In this document: positions 1-12,769 of the stretch, piece by piece
How the letters are laid out: every line of letters starts with the position of its first letter
Position numbering within the stretch: position 1 is the first letter of the stretch
Origin: Cryptomeria japonica
Taxonomy: Eukaryota > Streptophyta > Pinopsida > Cupressales > Cupressaceae
Reading direction: 5' to 3'
Length of the DNA stretch: 60,000 bases
Assembly: GCF_030272615.1 (NCBI RefSeq)
Contig: NC_081412.1
Span: 18,517,932-18,577,931, forward strand
Position numbers and translations under genes: made by a program
Notes under the pieces: generated by a model
Databases searched by the model: none
Seen by the model: only the letters and a program-made list of their open reading frames with translations
Told to the model about the DNA's origin: nothing

Positions 1-30
1 TAATTCCCTCTGATCGCCGATAATACAGTA

Positions 31-342
31 TTTTATTTGTGATAGACTAAATTCATTTTTTATAATATAGTCTATCAGCTTTTCTTTTTTTTTCGGTAAC
101 ATTACATTTAGTCTATTACAAATAAAATATATTATTACAGATTAATATATTTTATTTGTGATAGACTAAATTCTTTTTTTTTAATATATTTATTATCAAT
201 ATATAGGTAATAGATAATTCATTATTGGTAATATATGTATTATCTAAGATTGTATATAGTCTATCATATATTACAGTATTGAACTTCGGTATTATGTCAT
301 AAATAAAATACATCAATATATGATAGACTCTATACAATCTTA
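31..342. repeat. AT-rich foldback (MITE-like) repeats
   Basis: Two inverted-repeat pairs are visible. Bases 31-51 are the reverse complement of 108-128 with one mismatch, and a direct copy of the same word lies at 150-173. Bases 245-270 are the reverse complement of 317-342 with about one mismatch. The shared core is GATAGACT/AGTCTATC. This resembles decayed miniature inverted-repeat elements, but no coding sequence or target duplication was identified, so the family is unknown. Confidence 0.55.
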
Positions 343-1649
343 GATATCTTAATTTTTTACTTTATACACTTCTTATAATCAAATTGTTCTAAAAATTGGT
401 AGTAAATAAACATCTCTTTTTGGAATCACTTTGAAATGAAAGAATAATTTCTATAATATCATAAGCTTTCTATTATCTAGAATCTATATCAATGTTTTGA
501 ATACCTATATTGCATTGCAAGATAATGAGAAAGTCTATTATATCTTATCTTCCCTTTCAACTAAAAATCATTGCTCAAGCCCTTGCCATTTCTAGTAAGA
601 TACACTTTGCCCATTGTATTGAAGAAAATTAAGGATATAAAACAATCAAATTCTCTGAAGATGTATTGATTGAGAGAAAAAAAATTAATTACTAATCATG
701 TCTACGACTCGGAATAAAATCCCTTGACCAAACCAATATCAAACCCATTGTAAAAGAAATAGACTAGATACGAAAATTAAGCTTAAAAGTCAAGTGGAAG
801 ACTAAAATTAAACTTCAGTATGTGGTTGAAGGGAACCATACCCTAAATACAAGTAGGGGCATATCCCAAAGTGACAGAAGGCAGTGACTTCTAGCTTATG
901 AAATTCATTTTAGGCTATCGCCAAACAACCTAGTGATGGGTTGAGCAATTAACCCTTCAAAGCTCTTTGTAGTCAACAAAGTAGGCTAAAATAAGTTATG
1001 AATATAAATATATTCTTCTACCATCATCCATGTCATCAAACAAGGTAAATGCAAGTCTTAGAGACCGGATTCTATCATAAGGGACCAGCAGAATAACCAT
1101 CATAAGAGACTGTATTAGCTTTGTATTGGACATCTAATTGTATTGTTTTTTGAAGCTAGTTAGGGATTTTTGGAGTTCTTGGATTATGAGTTGTTGGATG
1201 GGAGAGCTTGGTCACTTTATATAGATGCTTATAGGTCAGCAAGTTAGAAAAGAGTTACTATTATATTATTAACATTTTCTACCTTCATATGGGGTATATC
1301 TCTTTGAAATCACTTTGGGATTAGATTACCTTCCATTTTTAAAATTTTGATTTGTGTTTCTAATTTATACCATATCTTCCATTGTTGTAAACTTGATAAT
1401 CAATTGCATTAACACTTCCAATTTCCAATGTCAATGAAATTCAAATGCAATTATTGTACACAAATACAACCATAGATCCCTCAAAGGTTAAAGATGAGTG
1501 TAATGTTTTTGCATATGCAATTCTTGATCACAATGCCACATCAAAAAGACTTTGTGTGAACACATTGCACATCAATTCTCAGTAGCACGAAGGTCAAGTG
1601 AAATTGGTGTCTAGATGAGATCTGTGGAGGAATTTTTTGTTTCAAATGG
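343..1649. other. Spacer, no gene recognised
   Basis: AT-rich sequence with stops in all frames and no recognised protein similarity. Around 1440-1465 a short KCNYC-like peptide on the plus strand could be the degenerate zinc finger of the downstream hAT transposase, but the rest of that finger is not readable. Confidence 0.4.
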
Positions 1650-3546
1650 AATATGTCAAAAGAACGAGAAAATAAAACTGAGATATGCAAATTATGCCCT
1701 ACAGATGTCTTGTATTAGGCAAAGCAATCCCTTAAAGGGATTACTGAGAGCAAGTCCAAAAATTCAAGATTTGTGGTTGAAATAGGTTCTAGTTCCGCAG
1801 ATGGTAGGACAAACCATTTGGGTGAGGGTGGTGAAGATGAGGGTTTCATGGAATCTAGGCTAGCACCTGCTTCTACAACATGTGGTCCAAACATGGCTGG
1901 GGGAAACGCTAATACTTTCTTCCAACCTCATACTACACCAGGATCACAAGGCAATTTGGAGAGCACAAGATGGAGGAAAACCATCATTAAACAAGCCAAG
2001 AAGGAAATTGGTAATTTTGGTACTCCTCTAGCTTGGCATTCCATGCTTCCAAAAATCCATATTGGCAACCTATGATAGATGTCATTACAACTATAGGTAG
2101 TGGGTTTCGAGCCGCATCTTATGAGTCATTGAGGGTTGGTATGCTCAAAGATCTAGTACATGATGTTGAAGATGTTGTAAAAGAGCATTAGTTATAGTGG
2201 GCTAAAACTGGTTGCAATATTATGTCAGATGGTTCAATAGATAAAAGGAACCAAACTCTCATTAACTTCCTTGTCTCTTGTGAGATTGGCACTATGTTTT
2301 GGAATATGTGGATGCATCTAATATAATGAAATCTACAACTGTATTATTTTAGATGTATGGCATGGTAGTTATGAATGTAGGGCCACAAAATGTGGTTCAC
2401 TTTATCACAAACAACATTGTCACTTATGTTGTTGCTGGGAGACTTCTAATAGATAAATAGCCTCTATATTTTTTACATCATGTGTGGCACATTGTCTTGA
2501 TCTAATCCTAGGGGACATTGAAAAAATTGAATGGGTTAAGGAGGCATTGCAAAAGGTTCACAAGGTTACCAAATTTATTTATAATCGGGCAAAGATTTTG
2601 GCTATAATATGCTCTTTCATAGGAGGCAAGGAGCTAGTTTGACCATGAATGATAATATTTGCAATACAAATCCTTGCATTGTAGAAACTATGTCAACAAA
2701 AAATTGATTTGAGGTGAATGTTTGTTTCATTTGAATGGATGGAGTCTGACTTGATAAATCAAGCAATGGAATAGCAATGGTAAATTACATGTATTCTACT
2801 AACTTTTGGGAATCAATTGAAAAAATTGTGGAATTTGCAGAGCCTCTAGTACAAGTCTTGAGACTAGTGGATGGGGAAAACCCCCCATGGGATATGTGTA
2901 TGAGGCCATGGATAGGGCTAAGGATGTGATAAGAAGTAATTTGGGAAATAACAAGGAGAGGTATATGCCATTGTGGGACATAATTGATAAGAGATGGGAT
3001 GGACAAATGTACACTTCTCTCCATGTCGCAAGATACTTGCTCAATCCTTTGTTATTCTTCAAGACTTCATACATGGGTATTGATGTTGAGATTAAACAAG
3101 GCTTCTACAAGAGCATGGACAAAATGTTTCCAAACATGACAAAATTTAATGAAGCTATGTTAGAGTTGGAAGTGTACAAGAAGGCTATGGGTTTTCCCTC
3201 TTCTAGGGCTGCCATGCAAGGTAGAAAAACTATCCAACTAGGTAGACTCTATAAACGTTTGACAATCTATTTATTTTGACAACATGTTCATTAAGTTTGT
3301 TAAGATTTTAAGATATCATTAGCCTTACAATATCATCTCCATATAATGTGTTTTTTAGGTCAATGATGGATTTCTTTTAGAGAGGAATTACCAGATTTAA
3401 TGGGGATGTCAATGCACATTTTGAGCCAACCATGCTACTCATTAGCTTGTGAGCATAATTGGAGTATTTTTCAACACATACATTCCAAGAAATGCAACCA
3501 CCTAACACAAGAATGAATGAATGACTTAGTATTTGTTCACCATGTT
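1650..3546 (+). pseudogene. hAT-family transposase, decayed
   Basis: Joining frames across stops and frameshifts gives the order of a plant hAT transposase. At 2060-2300 is a DUF659-like block (YWQPMIDVI, then GCNIMSDGS, then TLINFLVSCEIGT). At 2480-2640 is the AHCLDLILGDI...TKFIYN block. At 2887-3279 is an open 130-codon stretch with MGYVYEAMDRAKD and YMPLWDIIDKRWDGQ, typical of the hAT catalytic region. At 3425-3546 is the C-terminal dimerisation block (LACEHNWSIFQHIHSKK, one stop, then MNDLVFVHH). At least ten stops or frameshifts interrupt it, so it is inactive. Terminal inverted repeats were not found. A Copia LTR begins 13 bases after the last recognisable codon, so insertion there probably removed or displaced the 3' end. 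Confidence 0.85.
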
Positions 3547-3558
3547 GGATATTAGAGT

Positions 3559-4791
3559 TGTTGGAATGTGTTGTTGTCACTGATGTCAACATAATCCTGT
3601 GTTTCTTGTGTTGCAGTTAGTTGAGAGAGTTGGTTTGGCCAGTATGTTGTAGATATGCTGATGCGGATTTGAGAGTTTTTAGTATGTTGTCTATAGATGC
3701 TTCTTTCCATTTGTAGAGATCTGGGAGTTGATTTGATCAAGTTTTGAGGTGTGGCGTGGTAGTTGGTTTTTTTGTTTGTTTAGTATTGCAGAGTTGTAAA
3801 TTCTACTATGTGTTGCTCCAGAATGTTTATATCACCAGTTGTGGATTTGGGAGAATGTTTTGGAGGTTTTTGTGTGTCCTCAAATCAATTGGTTCATGAT
3901 TCAGATATGCACAAGTGAATCTTTTAGTTTGACAGTTAGTTGTGTTGGTGTTCTTGAGCTCCGGTAGAGAAATGATGATGATTCTTCTGATCCTAGTTGT
4001 TGCAGTGGCTGTAATGGAATTCACATTTCTTGTGAATGTTTCTAGATCGTGTTCTAACTGATTTGTTGGTCTGCATTGATCATGGTGCGCGTTAATGAAA
4101 TTTTTTTTGGTTTGGTGGTATTCTTTGTGTTATATGACTTTTAGCCAACCTGATTGTTCTAGCATGTTGGGGATGATCTTGGCATGATGGTCAGTGGGTT
4201 TGCATGTTTTATGTGTTGGCGTGTTGGGCGACTTTGAATATAGACTGATGAATTGTATAAATAAGTATAATTATCATGTGCAATCTTTTAAAGTGTTGTA
4301 TGTGCAAACCAATCCTTTGATCCTCTGGAAGAGTTGAAGAAGAGTTGAGCAGAGTTGCAGAGCAAATAGTGTGCTTAATCGGAACTGTTATTAGGCATTT
4401 GGAGATGCTATTATTTCAGCTCATGTAATCTGGATTGTTGTCTGATTTTTGTAAGGCAGTGAACCTTCTCAGGGTTGCTGCTCTTTTTTTTTTAGCAGTG
4501 AGCTCTAGGCAATGTGTCTAAACGCGTGTACATTCTCTACTGTAAAATTTACATATGCTACTACAAAGTATCATCATATTGTGGGTAGGTTCCCACCGTG
4601 GTTTTTTCCTTAACCCATTTTTCCACATCCAAAAATTGTGTGTTATGTGTGCTATTGATGTGGTGTTCATCTTTGTCTTTTCTATTTATGATCAGATGTA
4701 AAGTTGTGGTTAATTTGTTTAAGTTTGGTGAAAACTGATTCAGCCCCCCCCCCCCTCCTCTCTCAGCTTTCCTGCATTGTTGTTGCCAACA
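3559..4791 (+). mobile_element. Copia element A, 5' LTR
   Basis: This 1233-bp LTR starts TGTTGG and ends CCAACA, a perfect 6-bp terminal inverted repeat with the canonical TG...CA ends. It is followed after two bases by a tRNA-Met-type primer-binding site. A C-tract and pyrimidine-rich run at 4743-4765 lies close to the 3' end, and the LTR of the fragment at 26792-28352 has a similar arrangement, so the two are related. No matching 3' LTR is present in the window. AGAGT at 3554-3558 would be one side of the target duplication, but its partner cannot be tested. Confidence 0.85.
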
Positions 4792-4793
4792 AT

Positions 4794-4807
4794 TGGTATC
4801 AGAGCCA
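4794..4807 (+). other. Primer-binding site of Copia A (tRNA-iMet)
   Basis: TGGTATCAGAGCCA is the standard plant Copia primer-binding site, complementary to the 3' end of initiator tRNA-Met. It lies two bases after the LTR end and so fixes the LTR boundary and the plus-strand orientation. Confidence 0.93.
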
Positions 4808-4848
4808 AGTTTTTTGAAAGAAGCTTGACTTCTTGAGGAGATCCAAGA

Positions 4849-7303
4849 TGGAAACCCTTTCTTTCAAGAAGAAGAGTCTGTGATTTGATGGAACTAATTA
4901 CACTATTTGGAAGAACCGGATGGAGTGTCACTTGAAGGGTCTTGGAGATGATTATTGGAAGATCACAAAGAATGTCTACAATGTTCCTCAGAATGGTCCT
5001 ATTACTGCTAATGAAATCAAGGAAGCTGGAAATAACATTAGAGCTAAGGAAGCATTACTGAGTGCCCTAATTGATGGAAAGATGGCTAATGTGATGGGAT
5101 TACAGACAACTCATGAGATTTGGGAGAAACTAGAGACTTTGTATGAAGGAGACAGAGAAAGTTGCTAAATTGTAGAGTTTGAAGGGAAAGTATGAAATTA
5201 TAAGAATGGGAGAAGATGAGAATATTGCATCCTTTATGACTAAGGTGAATGATCTTGTATTGAACATCAGGTGTGTTGGTGGAGTTATTGAAGAAGATGA
5301 GATTGTGGCTAAAGTGTTGAGATCCTTGCCTCCTTACAAACACAAGGTTGTTGCTATCGATGATATCTGATCTATAACAACTGTGACAAGGGACCTGCTG
5401 GTTGGTAAACTTGTTGCCTTTGAGCTGAGTGAATTTGGAAAATCACAAGGTAAATCTAAGACTACATTTAAAGCTACTATATCCGAGAAGCAAAGAGAAA
5501 ATTCTACTAGGGTTTCAAGATATGAGAAAGAGATAAGAGAGATGGAAGAACAAGAAAGAGGATTGGAAAATATTGAAGCACTTATTGTGAGAAGATTTCC
5601 TAAGGGAACCCGTAAGTATAAAGGAAAGTTACCTTTGAAATTTTTTTCATGCAATAAGATAGGACATTTTTCTTGATTTGTCCCGAAAGAGTGTCAAAAT
5701 ATGATAATTCTTACAAGCCTAATCCTAAGTATAAATATCAGAAGAAGTTTTGTTATGTTGCTAATGAAGGTGTGACAGATGATGAGTGAGAAAGGAAATT
5801 ATGAAGATGATTATGTATTCATTGTTATCAAGGAAGATGATCCAGTGACTACTGATTCTACAAGCTACATTGTTGAAGAAAAAGCCTTGACTGCTAAGAT
5901 TCAAGAGAAAGATGAATTGGTAATTGACAGTGGTTGCTCACATCACATGACAAGTGATAAGAGTAAATTTCTGAAGATTGAAAAGTATGATGGTGGAGTA
6001 GTACGATTTTGAGATAACAAAGCTTGTGTAATCCATGGTAGAGGTTTTATTTCTCTTGATGGTAAGCATAATACTGATGATGTCTTATTTGTTGAAGGTC
6101 TGAAACATAATATTTTGAGTGTTGGACAAATGGTTAATAAGGGATATGATTTGCAATTCAAGAATGAAAAATGCAAGATCTTGAGTAGCTCTGGTATAGA
6201 GATTGCATCAAGTACTAAAACTAAAGGTAATATCTTTCATTTCAATGCTCGTGAGAGAAGTTGTTTGATTGATCAGATTGATGAAAGCTGGTTATGGCAT
6301 AAGAGGATATGTCATGCTAATTTTGATTTCATGGTTAAGATAAATTCTATCCAAGTTGTTAGATATTTGCCTATGATTGTGAAGCCTACTAATCCGATAT
6401 GTAAGGAATTTTAATTGGGAAAGAAAATAAGAGTTACATTTAAGAGTAAATGGTATACATCTAATGGAATATTAGATCTTGTGCATATTGATCTGTATGG
6501 TCCTTCTAGAGTGAGAAGCTTGAAGGGTGATAGATATTTCATGTTGTTGATTGATGACTATTCAAGAATGATGTGGGTCACTTTTCTAAGGGAGAAATAT
6601 GAAGCATTGAACAAGTTCAAAATATTTAAAGATATGGTTGAGACATAGACAGGATTGAAGCTAAATTATCTTAGATCTAACAAAGGTGGTGAATTCACTT
6701 CTGGCGAGTTTAATACCTTTTGTGAGAAGCATGGAATTAGGAGATAGTTATCTGATCCATGGACCCCTCAGTATAATGGAGTTGTTGAAAGGAAGAACAG
6801 AACAATTTTAGATGCTGCTAGGAAAATTATGATTGAAGGAAATGTTCCGCAAATCTATTCAAGAGTTGTTAGTACCATTGTTTATACATTCAATGGAGTG
6901 TGCATATAAGAGGTGATTGTGGTAAGACCCCTTATGAGTCATGGTTTGGCCATGTTCCTATAGTTAGATATTTCATAATCTTTGGAAGTAAATGTATATT
7001 AAAAGAGATGAAAATATAGGAAAATTTGATGCAAGCTATGATGAAGGAATCTTTTCGGGTTATTCTACTAAGACAAAAGTCTATCGGTGTTATAACAATC
7101 GACTAAAGAAAATAGTTGAGAGCACAAATGTAAAAGTGTTTGAGCACAATGAGAGATGAATCAGAGCATGCGGATATGATTCAGGTGATCAGGATGTTAG
7201 TTCGAGTAATTCAAAGCAAGTATAGACTCATAACATAGTTCATAGTGATCCTAAGTTGGACAATGACAATTTGTTCAAATTCTGAGTTCTCTCATTCGAA
7301 ATA
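4849..7303 (+). pseudogene. Copia A polyprotein: gag, protease, integrase (decayed, RT missing)
   Basis: Frames joined across about ten stops give, in order, a UBN2-type gag (4849-5650, with FDGTNYTIWKNRMECHLKG after an early stop). A degraded CCHC knuckle (SCNKIGHFS, first Cys replaced by Phe) lies near 5645-5690. An aspartic protease with an intact LVIDSGCSHHMT motif is near 5918. A GAG-pre-integrase domain (LWHKRICHANF) is near 6292, and the integrase core spans 6470-6810. In the integrase the first acidic residue (HIDLYGPS) and the Glu (GVVERKNRTI) remain, but the usual SDNGGEF is SNKGGEF, so the middle catalytic Asp is lost. The coding sequence decays past 7150 and ends in an inverted repeat; no reverse transcriptase or RNase H of this element follows. 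Confidence 0.9.
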
Positions 7304-7414
7304 AATGGTAGTAATTAAAGAATATTTCAAATGAGAGAACTCATAGAATTTGAACAAATTGTCATTGTCCAACTTAGGATCACTATGAACTATGTTATGA
7401 GTCTATACTTGCTT
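7214..7414. repeat. 90-bp-arm inverted repeat at a Copia/Copia junction
   Basis: Bases 7214-7303 are the reverse complement of 7323-7414, with only a 2-base indel and one or two mismatches, around a 19-base spacer. The left arm is the normal 3' continuation of Copia A coding sequence. The right arm is an inverted copy of it, and immediately beyond it sequence of a different Copia begins. This looks like a foldback inversion made when the two fragments were joined. Confidence 0.93.
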
Positions 7415-7430
7415 GGTCATATCAATGCTA

Positions 7431-10036
7431 ACAATATTGTTTTGATGCAAAAAGTTATTTTGTAGAAGGGTTGCCTATTATTGTTCCTTCTAAAATTGTA
7501 TGCATGGTGAGATGCATAGGGATCCTTTTCCACAATGTCAAGCATGGAGGGAAAATCATAAGTTGCACCTCATCCATGGTGACCTTTTGGGACCCACTGA
7601 GAATAACCCCATCCAATGATCAAGGTATGCACTTACTTTTATTGATGACTTTTCAAGAACTTTAATCTATTTTCTTCATAGTAAGGATCAAGTTCTTGAT
7701 ATTTTTTCTGAATTTTGTGTGAATTTCAAAAGGTTTGTTAAAAGGCAATCTAGATTTAAGCTTAAAATTTTTAGAACAATAATGGTAAAAAAATGGAATA
7801 ATACATTTACTAGTTATTTAAAGTATTTTGGTATTAAACATGAGCTTAGTATTCCTTACACACCTCAACAAACTAGTGTAGCGAAAAGGAAGCATAGAAC
7901 CATTGTTGAAATGGCTAGATGTTTGTTGCATGCTAAGAATATGCATTATAAATTTTGAGCTAAAGCTATGACTTGTGCTACTTATCTCTTTAATAGGACT
8001 CCTACCAAAGCTTTAAAGGATATAACTCATAAAGAGGGTTGGTCTTGTAGAAATCTCAATCTTAAGCATTTAAGGAGTTTTGGTTCAATTTCTTATGTTC
8101 ATAAACCTAAAAAAAGGGCAAATTTTGGATTCTAAATCTTCTCCTTATACTTTTGTTGGTTATGATGAGAATTCAAAAGCATATAGAGGTTATAATCTCA
8201 TTTCTAACAAATTTAAAGTTATTAGATATGTATGCATTGCTAATAAAAGGTATTCACAATTGCTCTATTATAAATGATAATGAATTTTATCCAAGTAAAG
8301 TACTGGTTGTGGAGGACAATCCTCCTTCTCCAAACCCTCCTAATGCATATCTTCCTCGAATGGTTAGTGATAGTGATGATAATGATGATAATTCTACTTC
8401 TAATGATTTTGTTCTAGTGATGATTCTATTACTTCTATAAAAACTTAAGGCAAGAAAAGCAAATTATTGTAATTATGCTTTGATGTCTACTATTATGAAT
8501 ACAAATAATTCTAAATCCTTTGAGCAAGCTAAAAATCAACTTCATTAGGAAAGAGGCTATGCAAGAGGAATATGATACTTTGATTGCTAATAAAACTTGG
8601 GATTTAGTTACTTTACTTTAAGGTAAGAATCTTGTTTCTTGTAAATGGTTATATAAAACTAAGTTCAATGCTAATAATGAAGTTAGTAAATTTAAAGCTA
8701 GATTAGCTGCTAGAGGTTTTTCTCAAATAGAAGGCCTTGGTTTATAATGAAACATTTGCTCTTGTTTCTAAAATGCCTTCTATTAAACATGTTCTTTCTT
8801 TAGCTTCTCACATGCATTGGCCTATTCATCAAATGGATGTTAAAAGTATTTTTCTAAATGGTGATTTGCATGAAAAAATTTATGTCTCAACCTTCTGATT
8901 TTATTAGGGAAGGTAATGAACATTTCGTTTCTAAATTAATGAAATTTATCTAAGAATTGAAACAATCTCTTGTAGAATGGTATTCTAAAATCAATTCTTT
9001 CTTTCTTTCTCAAGGTTTTATGAGAAGTGAAAATGGTCCTAATTTATATATTAAGCATAGCAAAGATGATATTGTGATCATTATTTTATATATAGATGAT
9101 TTAATTATAACTTCAAGTTCTAATAATTTGATTTCTGAAGTTAAGTTTCAACTCAATCAAGAATTCCAAATGACTAATTCAGGGCTCTTACATTATTTTT
9201 TGGGTTTGCAAATTTTGCAAACAACTAAATGTATTTTTTTTTATCTCAAAGTAAATATGCTCAAGATCTTTTTGATTATTTTTAAAATGAATGATGTTAA
9301 TCATATTTCTACTCCTTGTGAATGAGGCACTAAACGTATGATTGATATGGGAACTTATTTTGTCGATGCTACTTTATATAGGCAACTAGTTGGAAGTTTA
9401 AATTTTTTATCTTACTAGGCCTAATATTTCTTATATTGGTTTAATTTCTAGATTTATGTCTAAACCTCAACAAACGCATTTCAAAGTTGTAAAAAGAATT
9501 TTGAGACATGTTAGAAATACAATTAAAGTTGGTTTATTTTATGGTGCAAGTTGTGATTTTATTTCAAAAGGATATACTGATTCAAATTAACGGGAGATCC
9601 CAATGATGGTAAATCTACTTGTGGAAATTATTTCTTTGTTGGATCAGGTGCCATTTTTTGGAATAGTATGAAACAACAATCTACTTCTCTTAGTTCCACA
9701 GAAGCTGAGTATAAAGCTTGTACTAATGCATCTAAGGAGCTCTTTGGTTACGAAGATTGCTTGAAGACTTGAGGCTACCTTAGGAAAATCCAATGCCTTT
9801 GTATTGCGAAAATCAAAGTGTCATTGCCTTGATAAAGAGTCCAATCTTTCATTCAAAGAAAAATCATATTTCTCTTCAACATCACTTCATTAGGGAACAA
9901 ATTGAAGACAAGCAAGCTTCTCTTCTCTATTTTAAACGACAAGATCAAGTTGTAGATATTCTCATCACTTCATTGTAAAAATCTTGGTTTACAACCCATT
10001 GAAGGATTTGATGTAAACTCCCCAAGTAAAGCTTGA
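7431..10036 (+). pseudogene. Second Copia: integrase C-part, reverse transcriptase, RNase H (decayed)
   Basis: The fragment enters just before the integrase core (ALTFIDDFSRTLIYFL near 7630; IPYTPQQTSVAKRKHRTIV near 7850, with the usual GVAERKH changed to SVAKRKH). Capsid, protease and 5' LTR are absent. Reverse transcriptase spans about 8520-9330: NKTWDLV and VSCKWLYKTK near 8590-8660, and an intact YIDD catalytic box at 9089-9100 in an open 122-codon stretch. RNase H runs about 9560-9980 (SSTEAEYKA near 9700, KNHISLQHHFIREQ near 9860). More than fifteen stops and frameshifts make it inactive. The base composition and frame differ from Copia A, so this is a separate element. Confidence 0.9.
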
Positions 10037-10530
10037 GGAGGGGTGTTAGAATATTAATCTTTACTTGGCAAAGGTTAATTATTTATTCGTATTATGTTTG
10101 GGATATTCCTTTGAAATCCCTGCATGTTATTTGTATTTTGCGTCATCTCACAAATGTGTGTGGATGACTCATTTTATTTTAATTCCTTTATTACGGGATA
10201 TTAGTGTTCTCCTCCTGAGGACTTTGCCACATTGCACACACGTAGCATGAATTGTGGCATTCATAGAGATGGGTGATACATTGTAACTCCTCTCCTCATC
10301 TCTATTTAAGAGATGCTCCTTGTCTCATTCCTTACACAAGATATTGTAATAAGATTCTTTATCAATCTCTTTCTCTCTCTTCTTAGGCTATTGCCATTCA
10401 TTCATAATCGATAAGGTTTTCCTTTTTCCTTTTTCCTTTTTCCCTTTAAAAAGCTCATGTATCCTCCCTTATTTTGGTGATTGCTCAACTCAAGTTGTTC
10501 TTCATCTTGGTATTATATCTTCAATCAACA
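10033..10530 (+). mobile_element. Second Copia: polypurine tract and 3' LTR
   Basis: A purine tract (TTGAGGAGGGG, 10033-10043) directly precedes TGTTAGAATATT at 10044, the expected 3' LTR start after an RNase H domain. The right end is less certain: TCAATCAACA ending at 10530 gives TG...CA ends and a 487-bp LTR. No second copy is in the window for comparison, so the 3' limit is tentative. Confidence 0.65.
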
Positions 10531-12190
10531 AACTACTTTGATTTATTTCATTTCATAATCTTATAATGTAATGTTATAATCTTATAATACTTTTCAGGTT
10601 GATTGATGTAATGTTATTTAATGTAACTGAAAAACCATATAATCCTAGACTAGTGTTTAAGTATTGTGGTGTTGGTATTGGCTACTCTTATTGATGGATA
10701 TTTTATCATTTTTTTTGCAAAGGCAATCATAGGAACACTTAGTTTGGTGTTTAAAATGAACATAGTCGTAGATGTGTATGTTCATGAACTTTGTAATGTT
10801 ATGATATTTCATTATGGTGCTAGATTCTAAAGTGTTGTTTAGAGAATTGTGTAGGTAGTGACATTAGGGAACTCGCTTGAGGACTTAATATTATTCGAAT
10901 TTTTAACTTTGTTTTATGTGTTAGATATGGTTAATTCAATAATAAGTTTATACTTGTAAAGTAATTTGTTTTTAAAAAATGCCAAGTTTAATTGGATAAT
11001 TAGCCAATGTCCTTTGGGGTTCCTTACTAGGGCATTACTCGGAATTACAATGAATATCCTCAAAGCATCAAGCCCTTCAATGCATTCCCATGTTTCCAAG
11101 CATGAACCTTCACATCCCATGCCATGGTCCACAAATACAATCCTCCAAAGGACTCAATACAGTGACAGCCTAAACCCACCAGCCAACCTTAACCACTAAT
11201 CATGTGCTTGCTTTTACAGACTCAAACTCACACAAATACAATTGTTGGTAAATTAGAACCATGTGAACACAATACTATTGACCCCTCATTTAATATTCAG
11301 TACTAAGTTGTTACTTTTTCAATATCTTTCTCCAATATTAAATAATTAGAATATAATATTATAATACAACATGCAAGTAGCACATAAAATATTCTAATGG
11401 AATCTGTACATATTATATGTCCATATGCAACTCATATAATAAATAAAAGATAATATTATAACATTATTATGCAAGGTGTACAACACCTTATCCCAATAGT
11501 CTTTAGTTTTTTTTTCACAATCCTTGGTTCCATCGAATATTGATATAGTGGAGGCTATTCTTGTCGGTGACACTGCCACTCTAGCAATAGTACCTATGGG
11601 AGCCATTTTTCTAGTTGAATCCACTTTGCCTATGAATGCCACTTTGTCTAAGGAAGCTACCTCAATAGTGGAATAGATTGATCGTTAGCTGAAGCAAATT
11701 GGGCTTCTAATTGAGTTTGCAACATTTTGTACATCGTGTTCTCCATGGGTCAATGGCCAAAGGATTTGAGAAACATGAGACAAATAAATCAGTGATGGTT
11801 GTTGACATAACTTTGCCTAGTATTGAGAACCTTCAAGTGGAAGGTGATGCATCACATGTGCCATAGCCACCTTTGGCTACATAGGAATTACCCATGGCCA
11901 TTTTGACTTACCCAGCTATTCAAGAAGAGGACTCAAGTGATTCAAAGTAAAACATTATTGAGATTTCTAAGCCTAATGTAGAGGATCCACTTGGATGTAT
12001 CCAATGATACATCTATGACTCGGCATCTAACAATTGTGATGTAGGAGATAGAAGACATCTCCCAATGGTTGGATAGATCTTATTCCCATTGGTGGGGCAA
12101 GAAGTCCAACATATTCTAGCCTTCATTCAAATGGGAGCATTAGATCCAGTTTACATGATGCTTTACTTCTAGAGGATGGCCAAGGGTTCA
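10531..12190. other. Spacer, no gene recognised
   Basis: Mixed AT-rich sequence with stops in every frame and no recognisable domain. A run of weakly coding-like sequence begins about 11500 and merges into the remnant described at 12212. Confidence 0.35.
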
Positions 12191-12211
12191 GACCACTAAA
12201 AAGTTGATTGC

Positions 12212-12769
12212 TTGGCACCCACCCAACCTATTGTTGGAGGGAGAGATGGTAGGGTGATCACAACTGTATTTGGCATTGAGACCACTTTCAATGACTTTTT
12301 TTGTAGGTTAAATCATCAAATAGTCTTCATTAACCAACTAACACATCAACGAGATGAAGCTCTCCAAATGGTGCAAAAAGCATGTGCTAGGATAGTCGAG
12401 TATACACAAAAGTTCTAGGAGTAGCTCTCCCAACAAACACAACTTATTGACGCTGAATGGACCAATGTGATCGACACAGATACAAAGTTGGTAGAGAAGG
12501 AAAAGAAGATAGAACAAGCCAGGTTAGCTAAGTTACGAGAATTGATAGCAACTCACCATTTGAAGCTATGCACAAAGAAGGTACACAAACTACAACAACT
12601 CAATGCCCCAACGTCCACTCCCTTATCTTCTATACACCAACCTTCCAATGACATCTTCTCACCCACCTTCTCAATAACTTTTGGTTTTGTATTGTTTAGC
12701 TCCCAATTTTGTGTGTCTCATCTAAAAGATTACTTTCTTTTCGAGAAGGCTGATATGGTTCATAAATAG
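12212..12769 (+). pseudogene. Unrecognised reading-frame remnant, coiled-coil-like
   Basis: Two open stretches in different frames (12212-12418 and 12467-12769) form one region after a stop and frame change. It is rich in charged and Gln residues (HQRDEALQMVQKA; KLVEKEKKIEQARLAKLRE), consistent with a coiled coil, followed by a Ser/Pro/Thr-rich tail. I do not recognise the family. It could be the gag-like part of an old retroelement or a plant-specific transposon protein; nothing here proves expression. Confidence 0.35.

Noticed and set aside
4794-4807. tRNA-like sequence
   Set aside because: Only the 14 bases of a retrotransposon primer-binding site; no tRNA body around it.
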